Part shown: piece after piece, positions 15,790-21,711 of the stretch
How the letters are laid out: each line of letters opens with the position of its first letter
How positions within the stretch are numbered: the first letter of the stretch is position 1
Assembly: GCA_900553775.1 (NCBI GenBank)
Contig: USEZ01000019.1
Coordinates: forward strand, 1 to 21,711
Direction: 5' to 3'
Length of the DNA: 21,711 bases
DNA from: an uncultured Slackia sp.
Lineage (GTDB): Bacteria; Actinomycetota; Coriobacteriia; Coriobacteriales; Eggerthellaceae
Notes under the pieces: model-generated
Databases searched by the model: none
What the model was told of the DNA's origin: nothing
The model's input: the letters and a program-made list of their open reading frames with translations, nothing else
Made by a program: the position numbers and the translations under genes

Positions 15790-16578
15790 GTGGGCGTCGG
15801 ATTCTTCCATTGTGAACATGCATTGAACAGGTCTAATGCCGATTCGTTTCTTGAAAGGGATATCTGGCGTTATGCGGCAGGGTCTTTCTCGGCCTGCTCG
15901 GATTCTGTTATTCAGGAATGCGCTCTCGATATCGTGGTGAACGGGCGTCTTTATCGAAGCATGACGTGCTCCCCGTGGGATATCGACGAGTTGGCGGTGG
16001 GGGTGTTGTATCTCGATGGAGTGATATCCGGAAAAGAAGACATCGAGCGTATCGTCGTCGACATGCATTCCTGCCGCGTTGACGTGCGGGATCGCTCCCA
16101 TGCATCCAAGCGCGCCGACCGATGCAGCCGTCAAAGCGTCGAGAGGCGTTTCACGGTCGCTCCCGACGAGGTGGGCGCTTTGATTTCCCTGCTCGAAACC
16201 CAGTCGCGTCTTTTTCATCGCACGGGCGGCGTTCATAGCGCCGTTTTGGCCGGGCCTCGGGGAGTGGAGGCATGGTTCGAAGATATCGGGCGTCATAGCG
16301 CCGTCGACAAGCTTGTCGGTTGGTGCGTGCTCAACGACGTCGATCCCGACGACAAGGCGCTTGTGTTCAGCGGCCGCGTTCCCTACGAAATCGTATCCAA
16401 GGTGATAACCATGGGATGGCCTCTCGTTGTTTCGCCGGGGGCGCCTACCAGCCTCTCCATCGATGCCGCCCGTCATGCCGACCTGACGCTCGTCGGCTTT
16501 GCCAAGCAGGGTCGCTTCAACGTGTATTCGCACCCCGACCGTATTCGATTCGCGCCGACGCCGGCTATCGCGTGTTGA
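15790..16578 (+). CDS. fdhD: FdhD-like molybdenum cofactor sulfurtransferase, lacking the CxxC motif
   Basis: FdhD transfers sulfur to the Mo cofactor of formate dehydrogenase-type enzymes. The 262-residue product carries the conserved blocks: ECALDIVVNG (43-52), SPWDIDELAVGVLYLDG (61-77), TGGVHSAVLA (145-154), EDIGRHSAVDKLVGW (164-178), FSGRVPYEIVSK (193-204), APTSLSIDAA (218-227) and LVGFAKQGRFNVYSHP (234-249). The usual SSCGxCG segment is replaced by a basic stretch with a single Cys112. The GTG at 15790 has AAAGG 8 bases upstream and gives a normal length. It is placed to mature the adjacent molybdoenzyme. Its last codons coincide with the start of a decayed NrfD-like fragment. Confidence 0.85.
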   Translation: MGVGFFHCEHALNRSNADSFLERDIWRYAAGSFSACSDSVIQECALDIVVNGRLYRSMTCSPWDIDELAVGVLYLDGVISGKEDIERIVVDMHSCRVDVRDRSHASKRADRCSRQSVERRFTVAPDEVGALISLLETQSRLFHRTGGVHSAVLAGPRGVEAWFEDIGRHSAVDKLVGWCVLNDVDPDDKALVFSGRVPYEIVSKVITMGWPLVVSPGAPTSLSIDAARHADLTLVGFAKQGRFNVYSHPDRIRFAPTPAIAC

Positions 16579-16714
16579 TTTTCTTGGTTGCCCGGCGGTT
16601 TTCGATCGTTTCTTTTTCGTCGACGGCGCCTTGCGTTTCAGGCGCGCTTCGCGGTTGGTTCGCGTGAGCCCGGCAACCGATGCCGGGCTCACGATCGGTC
16701 TTGCTGCGCACGCT
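16564..16714 (+). pseudogene. Remnant of an NrfD/DmsC-like membrane subunit gene (N-terminal part only)
   Basis: Starting at VDG (16619) the frame reads VDGALRFRR, then RLVRVSPATDAGLTIG. It aligns without gaps to residues of the intact protein at 9163-10065 (VDGVLRFKR, then LVRVAPVTDAGLSIG), with 22 of 32 residues identical. Upstream, AIAC followed by TGA matches the FIAC of helix 1, after which the frame is lost. Nothing of the remaining 240 residues is present; a terminator follows at 16728. Position after the catalytic, ferredoxin and fdhD genes is where a membrane-anchor gene could be expected. I take it as the decayed anchor of this complex. Confidence 0.8.
16664..16692. repeat. Perfect 12-bp hairpin inside the remnant
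   Basis: Arms 16664-16675 and 16681-16692 (GTGAGCCCGGCA/TGCCGGGCTCAC) flank the loop ACCGA. The intact homologous gene does not have this palindrome. No T-tract follows directly. Confidence 0.6.
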
Positions 16715-16727
16715 CCCCTTTTGCATG

Positions 16728-16754
16728 AAAATCGGCCCTTGAGGCCGATTTTTT
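16728..16754 (+). terminator. Rho-independent terminator of the molybdoenzyme/fdhD unit
   Basis: The 10-bp stem AAAATCGGCC/GGCCGATTTT (16728-16737 and 16743-16752), with loop CTTGA, runs into T6 (16749-16754). A-runs on the left make it potentially bidirectional. Confidence 0.9.
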
Positions 16755-17330
16755 CGGCTATGCCGCGAATTTCCTTTTACGTGGCGGCTTTGGTTTCGGG
16801 CCACCTGGGCAAACGCCGACTGTCGTATGCGATCGGGTCTTTCTGGGGTTCCAATGTGCGGCATAGGCGCAAAAAAATGGTCAGAGGCGTCTGTTTTTGC
16901 TCGACCGCCCTTCGGGCGGGTCGGAAATCGAATCGCCGAGCGCCCCGCTCGCCCATTGCATGCGCCTGTTTTCGATGCGGGCGCCTTCAGGTTCCCTTTG
17001 CGACGATGCGCATCCGCGGCGCCTTGCGTTTCACGCGCCCGTCCCGATCGGGTGCGCTTGCGAGGTCGGGCGCGCCCGTTCCGCTCGCCCGCACCCGTCC
17101 TGGTCGGCCGCGCCCGTGTGCTCCTGCGGGCCCGCGTCATCCGCCTGCGTTCGCTTTTGCGCGTGCGTTGCGATTCGGCTCGCCGCGCGGCCGTCCTTCG
17201 CATTTCGACGGCATGCGGTATCGGGTTCCCTTGTGGCGATACGCGCCCACGGCGTTCTTTTCGCGCGCGCACGGGTATCATGGACGCTCGAACGAACGCA
17301 GAGGCATCGAGGAATTCGGAGAATCGCACC
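16755..17330. other. 576-bp intergenic region before ligA
   Basis: Open frames cross it, but their Arg/Ala/Pro-rich products look like chance frames of GC-rich DNA. A CCGCCC-TTC-GGGCGG hairpin lies at about 16905-16920. A 17-bp stretch at 17017-17033 exactly repeats 16624-16640 of the NrfD-like remnant. The ligA promoter should be near the 3' end; GGTATCAT at about 17275 is a possible -10. Confidence 0.4.
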
Positions 17331-19469
17331 ATGATGGAACAAGAAAGCATGTTCGACGCTGAAACCGCGGCGGCTATCGCGAGCGACCCGGCGGCGCGCA
17401 TCGGCAAGCTGCGCCGCGAAATCGAGCACCATAGCTACCTGTATTACGCACAGGATGCGCCCGAAATCTCCGATGCCGCCTTCGACTCCCTCATGGCCGA
17501 ATTGCGCGAGCTCGAGGCCGCGCATCCCGAGCTGATCGACGCCTCGTCGCCCACGCAGCGCGTCGGCGGCTACGTGGGCGAGCAGTTCTCGCCCGTGCGC
17601 CATGCGCAGCGCATGTATTCGCTCGACAACGCCATGGATCTCGACGAACTCGATGCCTGGACGCAGCGCGTCGTCGAATCCGCAGGCCGTTCGGTCGATT
17701 TCGTCTGCGAGCTGAAGATCGACGGGTCCTCCATCGCGCTGACTTACGATGCGGGCGTGCTTGCGAAGGCGGCCACGCGCGGCGACGGCGTCACGGGCGA
17801 AGACGTCACGGTGAACATGCGCACGGTGCGCGACGTCCCGCTGCGCCTGCGCGATGCCGGCGTCGCCGGCCTGGCGGACGCCGACGGTTCTGTCGAGGTG
17901 CGCGGCGAGGTGTACATGCCGAAGGCGAGCTTCGATGCGCTCAACGAAGCCGCGCTGGCGAACGGGCGCGCCGCTTTCGCCAACCCGCGCAATGCGGCGG
18001 CAGGGTCGCTTCGCCAGAAAGACCCGACCGTCACCAAAGGCCGCGATCTGTCCACGTTCATCTACGCCCTTGCCGACGATCGAACCGTGAAGGCGTCGGG
18101 CCAGTGGGAGCTCCTGCAATGGCTGCGCGATTGCGGCTTCCACGTGAACCCCGATGTGAAACTTTGCGAAACGCCCGAAGAAGTGCGGGCGTTCTGCGAA
18201 TCGGTCGCCGAGAAGCGCGCGATCCTGCCGTACGAGATCGACGGCGTGGTGGTGAAGGTGAATTCTTTCGCCATGCAGCGCGAGCTGGGGTTCACGGCCA
18301 AGGCGCCGCGCTGGGCGATCGCATACAAGTTCCCGCCGGAAGAAAAGACCACGCTTCTGCGCGATATCACCGTGCAGGTGGGGCGCACGGGCGCCATCAC
18401 GCCCGTGGCCGAGCTCGAGCCGGTGCGCGTGGCGGGCTCCACGGTGGCGCGCGCCACGCTTCACAACATCGACGAGGTGCATCGCAAAGACGTGCGCGTG
18501 GGCGATACGGTGATCGTGCGCAAAGCGGGCGACGTCATTCCCGAGGTCTTGGGGCCTGTGGCGAGCCTGCGTCCCGAAGGCGCCCAGGTCTGGCAGATGC
18601 CCGAAACATGCCCGAGCTGCGGAAGCCCCATCGTGCGCGAAGAGGGCGAGGCGGCGTTTCGCTGCGTTTCGATGGATTGCCCCGCTCAGGCGCTCGAACG
18701 CCTGCTGCATTGGGCGAGCCGCGGCGCCATGGATATCGACGGCATGGGCGAGGAAATCGTCGCGCGCCTTGTGGAAAGCGAGCGCGTGCGCGATGTGGCC
18801 GACTACTACAGCCTGACCGAATACGAGCTTGCCACGCTTGAAACGGGCCGCGTCAACAAGGAGGGCGAACCCATCCATCTCGGGTCGACCATCGCGGCGA
18901 AGCTTATCGCTTCGATCGAGGCGTCGAAGACGCGCCCGCTTGCCCGCGTGCTGTTCGGCCTGGGCATCCGCCATGTGGGAAAGACCGTCGGCGAACAGCT
19001 TGCGGCGGCGTTTCCCACGATGGAGCGCCTGATGGACGCCGATGAAGAACGTTTGGCGGAGGTGGACGGCGTGGGCGGCGTCATCGCCCAGAGCGTCCGC
19101 TCGTTTTTCGCAAACGCCGACAACCGCGAGGTTATCCGCCGCCTCGAACGCATGGGCGTGTCCATGGAAGACGCGTCCGCGGCCGACGACGTGCCCCAGA
19201 CGCTTGCGGGCATCACGTTCGTGCTGACCGGCTCTCTTGTCGAAAGCGGCTTGACGCGCGACGAGGCGGGCGCGCGTTTGAAGGCCATGGGCGCGAAGGT
19301 GTCGGGCAGCGTGTCGAAAAAGACCGGATACGTGATCGCGGGCGAGGCCGCCGGCAGCAAATACGACAAGGCCGTTTCGCTCGGGGTGCCGGTGCTTTCC
19401 GAGGCCGACTTGCTGCGCCTGCTCGATGCGGGCTCTTTGGAGGCGGCCGGCATCGCCGTGCGGGAGTAG
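17331..19469 (+). CDS. ligA: NAD-dependent DNA ligase LigA
   Basis: The 712-residue ligase seals nicks in replication and repair using NAD+. The domains are complete. The N-terminal Ia domain has HHSYLYY at 33-39 for NMN binding. The adenylation domain has catalytic Lys129 in CELKIDG, followed by RGEVYMPK (191-198). The OB fold is followed by a zinc finger (Cys427, 430, 445 and 450). Helix-hairpin-helix motifs (including EVDGVGGV) come next, and a BRCT domain occupies about residues 624-702. Length is normal or slightly long. Two adjacent ATGs (17331 and 17334) compete; GGAG lies 9 bases before the first. The open frame extends far upstream but without ligase homology. Confidence 0.97.
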   Translation: MMEQESMFDAETAAAIASDPAARIGKLRREIEHHSYLYYAQDAPEISDAAFDSLMAELRELEAAHPELIDASSPTQRVGGYVGEQFSPVRHAQRMYSLDNAMDLDELDAWTQRVVESAGRSVDFVCELKIDGSSIALTYDAGVLAKAATRGDGVTGEDVTVNMRTVRDVPLRLRDAGVAGLADADGSVEVRGEVYMPKASFDALNEAALANGRAAFANPRNAAAGSLRQKDPTVTKGRDLSTFIYALADDRTVKASGQWELLQWLRDCGFHVNPDVKLCETPEEVRAFCESVAEKRAILPYEIDGVVVKVNSFAMQRELGFTAKAPRWAIAYKFPPEEKTTLLRDITVQVGRTGAITPVAELEPVRVAGSTVARATLHNIDEVHRKDVRVGDTVIVRKAGDVIPEVLGPVASLRPEGAQVWQMPETCPSCGSPIVREEGEAAFRCVSMDCPAQALERLLHWASRGAMDIDGMGEEIVARLVESERVRDVADYYSLTEYELATLETGRVNKEGEPIHLGSTIAAKLIASIEASKTRPLARVLFGLGIRHVGKTVGEQLAAAFPTMERLMDADEERLAEVDGVGGVIAQSVRSFFANADNREVIRRLERMGVSMEDASAADDVPQTLAGITFVLTGSLVESGLTRDEAGARLKAMGAKVSGSVSKKTGYVIAGEAAGSKYDKAVSLGVPVLSEADLLRLLDAGSLEAAGIAVRE

Positions 19470-19593
19470 CGTTTCCGCGCCAGGGCGCCCTTTTGCCGCG
19501 TGGCGGCGCGTCGGCCTGCGGCGCTTCCGGCCGCTTTGCCCGGCGGCACGACGGTGCGGCATGCAACGGGCGCTCTCTTTTCGTAGAATGCGG

Positions 19594-19641
19594 TTGACAA
19601 ATGCAGGTCAGCCCGCTTCGAGCGCGCAAGAGCGCTATACT
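19594..19641 (+). promoter_or_regulatory. Possible promoter elements upstream of the small tail-anchored gene
   Basis: TTGACA at 19594-19599 and TATACT at 19636-19641 are both good hexamers, but 36 bases apart, so they cannot form one promoter. TATACT, 40 bases before the start codon, is the better -10 candidate, with a poor -35. Confidence 0.35.
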
Positions 19642-19680
19642 ACGCTTCTGACCCGGTAGGAAAGACGCAGGAGAAACGCA

Positions 19681-20082
19681 ATGCAGAATGGGAACGTTTT
19701 GGCCGTGCAAGACAGGTTGAGCGCATACGACGAGAAGGTTCTTCGTCGCCTGGTGCAGCTGGAAACCGCACGCCGTCAGGAGCGCAAGCAGGGCCCGCTC
19801 GCATTCGTGAAGCGCGATACCGAGGCAGGGTCGGCCATGCGCCGTCTCGATCAGATGGGCATGATCGGCGCCATGTACAAAGACGGCAACCCGTATGTCG
19901 TGGAAGTGCTTGCGCGCGGATATTCCTACCTGGGAATCGTGGACGAAGAACGCGCCGAGGTGCTGCGTGAAGAGCGCCATCGCAAAGAAGACCGCCGCCA
20001 CGATTGGCGCATCGGCGTGGTCACCATGCTGATCGCCATGGTCGGCGTGATCGCGGGCTTCATTTTGGCCAAGTTCATATAA
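19681..20082 (+). CDS. Small tail-anchored membrane protein of unknown function
   Basis: I do not recognise this 133-residue protein. The N-terminal 95 residues are polar and mostly helical. A pattern near residues 17-85 (LRRLVQLE, SAMRRLDQMGMIG, YVVEVLARGYSYLG) resembles a small winged-helix fold with a two-strand wing. A very basic linker (about 96-108, EERHRKEDRRHDW) precedes one hydrophobic helix (110-132) at the extreme C-terminus. The product should sit on the cytoplasmic face of the membrane. GGAG lies about 8 bases before the ATG. It is a single gene ended by the terminator at 20142. Confidence 0.8.
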   Translation: MQNGNVLAVQDRLSAYDEKVLRRLVQLETARRQERKQGPLAFVKRDTEAGSAMRRLDQMGMIGAMYKDGNPYVVEVLARGYSYLGIVDEERAEVLREERHRKEDRRHDWRIGVVTMLIAMVGVIAGFILAKFI

Positions 20083-20141
20083 CGCTTGTTTGCATCTGCG
20101 CGCTTGCCTTTCGGCTTCGCGCGCGAACCGCATTCGCACGT

Positions 20142-20172
20142 GGGCGTCGGCATGAGCCGGCGCCCGTTTTTT
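20142..20172 (+). terminator. Rho-independent terminator
   Basis: The 10-bp stem 20142-20151 with 20156-20165 (one G-T pair) and loop ATGA is followed by GTTTTTT. It ends the small membrane-protein gene and lies 10 bases from the converging permease gene. Confidence 0.85.
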
Positions 20173-20181
20173 GGATATTCG

Positions 20182-20940
20182 CTAAACCGCCAGGTCGAAG
20201 ATCACTTTCATGAACAACAGGCCGAGCACGACGACGATGATGGGCCGTACGATCTTCGTGCCGTCTTTCATCACCATGCCGGCGCCCAGGTAATTCCCCG
20301 CGATGCTGAATACCGCTGCGGCGAGGCCGAGCGCGATCAAAACCTGCCCGTGCATGAAAAACGTGACCAGCGCGGCCACGTTGGAGGCGAGATTGGCCAC
20401 CTTCACTTCGCCCGAGGCATGCTTGACGGGCAGTTTCGCCGCCGCGGTGAAGGCGATCAGCATGAAGGTGCCGGTACCGGGCCCGTAAAAGCCGTCGTAG
20501 GCTCCCAGCAGAATCGACGAAGCGGCTACGACGGCGTATTGCCTGCGCGGCGAAATGGCGGAGCCTTCGGGCGTTTCGAGGGTGCGTTTGCGCAACACGG
20601 CGAATGCGACGAACGGAAGCGCCGCCACAAGCAGGATTTGGAAGATGCCATCGGGCGTGAGCAGGGCGAGCTTGGCGCCGACGGCCGATCCCAGAACGGC
20701 CCCGACGGCGGCGGGAATCGCCAGCTTGAGCTTGATGTATCCGCCGCGGGCCATGCGCGCCGTCGCCACCGCCGTGCCGATCGCCGACGAAAGCTTGTTG
20801 GTGCCGAGCGCCGCATGCGCGGGAAGGCCTGCAAGCAGATAGGCGGTCAGCGAAATGAGCCCGCCTCCGCCCGCGATGGAGTCGACGAGTCCGGCGAGAA
20901 AGACGAGCGGGCATACGATAAGCAGCGTGATGGGGTCCAT
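20182..20940 (-). CDS. TSUP (TauE/SafE) family permease
   Basis: This 252-residue integral membrane protein has about eight hydrophobic helices in two related halves. TauE/SafE traits are the N-terminal GLVDSIAGGGGLISL (17-31) and ALGTNKLSS (44-52), then in the second half LLGAYDGFYGPGTGTF, followed by VKVANLASN. The family exports or imports sulfite, sulfoacetate, organosulfonates or other small anions; the substrate here cannot be told. The ATG at 20940 has GAGGA upstream. The gene is monocistronic and converges with the small membrane-protein gene. Confidence 0.92.
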   Translation of the reverse strand: MDPITLLIVCPLVFLAGLVDSIAGGGGLISLTAYLLAGLPAHAALGTNKLSSAIGTAVATARMARGGYIKLKLAIPAAVGAVLGSAVGAKLALLTPDGIFQILLVAALPFVAFAVLRKRTLETPEGSAISPRRQYAVVAASSILLGAYDGFYGPGTGTFMLIAFTAAAKLPVKHASGEVKVANLASNVAALVTFFMHGQVLIALGLAAAVFSIAGNYLGAGMVMKDGTKIVRPIIVVVLGLLFMKVIFDLAV

Positions 20941-20986
20941 GGATCCTCGTTCGGTGGAAATGGGGTGGAAACCAGAGGATTATAAT

Positions 20987-21331
20987 ATGAAGGTTGGCCT
21001 TGCCGGCGATGGGCTTGCGCGGGGGCGGTTTATCCTCGAGAAGCGAGAAGCGAGAAGCGAGAAGCGAGAAGCGAGAAGCGAGAAGCGAGAAGCGGCGAGA
21101 GGCGCCGTGTCGGAGACGGCGCCGCATGCCGTTTTCATGCTTTGGGGCAATTTCGCTCAGGGCAAGCGCGCTCTCATCGAAGAGGAGAAGCATCTGGTCC
21201 TCTGTGCCAATCATCCGTCTCCGCTTTCAGCGTTGCGGCCGCCCGTGCCTTTCATCGGGTGTGGTCACTTCGGCGCCGCCAACACGTGGCTGGCGGAGCA
21301 TGGCCTCAGGCCTGTCGATTGGACGATCTGA
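20987..21331 (+). pseudogene. ung: Uracil-DNA glycosylase C-terminal remnant fused to repeat-encoded leader
   Basis: From about 21124 the frame reads HAVFMLWGNFAQGKRA, then LCANHPSPLSA, FIGCGHFGAANTWL and PVDWTI with a proper stop. This matches the C-terminal third of family 1 uracil-DNA glycosylase, including the HPSPLS leucine-loop motif. The catalytic GQDPYH motif and the rest of the N-terminal two-thirds are missing in all frames. Upstream is an eightfold 7-bp repeat (21038-21093) translated as a REARSEK pattern. The joined frame can start at the ATG at 20987, with AGAGGA 7 bases before it, giving 114 residues. It cannot be an active glycosylase. The original terminator is intact at 21338. 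Confidence 0.85.
21038..21093. repeat. Heptanucleotide tandem repeat, GAGAAGC x 8
   Basis: Eight perfect head-to-tail copies of GAGAAGC fill 56 bp at the junction with the ung fragment. Perfect identity points to recent expansion by slippage. Seven is not a multiple of three, so each gain or loss shifts the reading frame across it. Confidence 0.97.
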
Positions 21332-21659
21332 TCCATGCCCGGCCGAATTCGGTCGGGTTTTTCATTTTCAGGGTGCCGGGTTGGGGAAGAGGATTGACGG
21401 GAATCTCGATTTCGGCGCTTCGCAGCAGGTGCTCGCGGAAGTAGTGAATGTGCACGGTTGAGCCCTTGGCCTGAGCAATCATGCGCTCGATGGTGGCGGC
21501 GTCGGCTCGAAGGCCGTTCACGGCAATGATTTCATCGCCTGCGAAGAGACCGGCCGCATAGGCGGAACCGCGACTTTCGGCGTAGCGGACGCGAAGCCCG
21601 TCAAGCTGAAGGCCGAGGTGCATTCTGGACGCAGGCGTGTTCTTGTCCGCTTGTGGCAA
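21306..21659 (-). pseudogene. 5'-truncated PDZ-domain fragment (M61 peptidase C-terminus-like)
   Basis: This 117-codon open frame holds one PDZ domain: LGLQLDGLRVRYAE, then AAGLFAGDEIIAVNGLRAD and STVHIHYFREHLLRSAEIEI. The order and the FxREHLL tail look like the C-terminal PDZ of M61 glycyl aminopeptidases; an HtrA-type PDZ is an alternative. Upstream on this strand all three frames meet stops within about 50 bases, so the protease body is missing. The frame has no convincing start; TTG at 21659 and an internal ATG are the only options. Its last codons run through the ung terminator and overlap the ung fragment by 26 bp. I take it as a decayed fragment. Confidence 0.65.
21338..21362 (+). terminator. 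Rho-independent terminator of the ung remnant
   Basis: The 8-bp stem CCCGGCCG/CGGTCGGG (one G-T pair) with loop AATT is followed by T5 (21358-21362), six bases after the ung stop codon. Confidence 0.85.
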
Positions 21660-21711
21660 ATCCTCATCTAGTACATCAACGTATTCTTATGTTTATGCTA
21701 GCGATCCTGAT

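Noticed and set aside
11539..16692. A 1717-codon open frame on the minus strand across the molybdoenzyme genes
   Set aside because: It is antisense to three well-supported genes. Its His/Arg/Val-rich product has no domain logic, and such frames are common opposite GC-rich coding DNA.
17031..19562. An 843-codon minus-strand frame opposite ligA
   Set aside because: It is a shadow of ligA, with typical antisense composition and no start signals.
19594..19641. TTGACA and TATACT as one promoter
   Set aside because: The spacing is 36 bases, which is far from 17.
21038..21093. CRISPR-like or direct-repeat array
   Set aside because: Units are 7 bp without spacers, so it is a simple tandem repeat.
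20987..21331. Intact phase-variable ung
   Set aside because: None of the three frames upstream of the repeat encodes the missing catalytic part, so changing repeat number cannot restore a full glycosylase.

Overview
The window is GC-rich and gene-dense, with no rRNA, tRNA, CRISPR array or insertion sequence that I can see. The gene set points to an anaerobic actinobacterium of the class Coriobacteriia, Eggerthellaceae-like (Slackia/Eggerthella/Adlercreutzia type). It includes a Tat-exported DMSO-reductase-family molybdoenzyme with a four-cluster ferredoxin subunit, FdhD, NrfD-type membrane subunits, non-haem ferritin, DegV and a YgbA-like protein. This placement rests on gene content and style and was not tested by a database search.

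Left part (1-6.2 kb): a DUF4190 membrane protein whose 5' end is unclear; a PLP aminotransferase (minus); a ZIP metal transporter (plus); a minus-strand pair made of a DUF1836 putative regulator and a YgbA-like cysteine-rich protein; and a divergent DegV lipid-binding protein. The AT-rich gap before degV holds a textbook -35/-10 promoter and two perfect palindromes.

Middle (6.3-11.6 kb): ferritin with a clear terminator. Next comes a tight run of acpS, nnrD, a DUF308/HdeD-like membrane protein and an NrfD/DmsC-like membrane subunit that has no catalytic partner beside it. A GntR (YtrA-type) repressor coupled to a slipin/SPFH protein follows, closed by a terminator.

Molybdoenzyme region (11.8-16.8 kb): a leader with a 10-codon ORF behind a strong Shine-Dalgarno and several hairpins, then the catalytic subunit (907 aa, Tat signal), the ferredoxin subunit and an FdhD that lacks its usual CxxC motif. 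Directly after fdhD is a decayed fragment of a second NrfD/DmsC-like gene. It matches the N-terminal part of the intact copy at 9.2 kb (22 of 32 residues identical over the best block). The catalytic pair has therefore lost its own membrane anchor, and the intact orphan anchor is the obvious candidate to replace it.

Right part (17.3-21.7 kb): ligA, a small tail-anchored protein, a TauE/SafE permease (minus), then a degraded segment. The C-terminal third of a uracil-DNA glycosylase is joined to eight perfect copies of a 7-bp repeat. It faces a 5'-truncated PDZ-domain fragment (M61-peptidase-like). The last 51 bases are markedly AT-rich.
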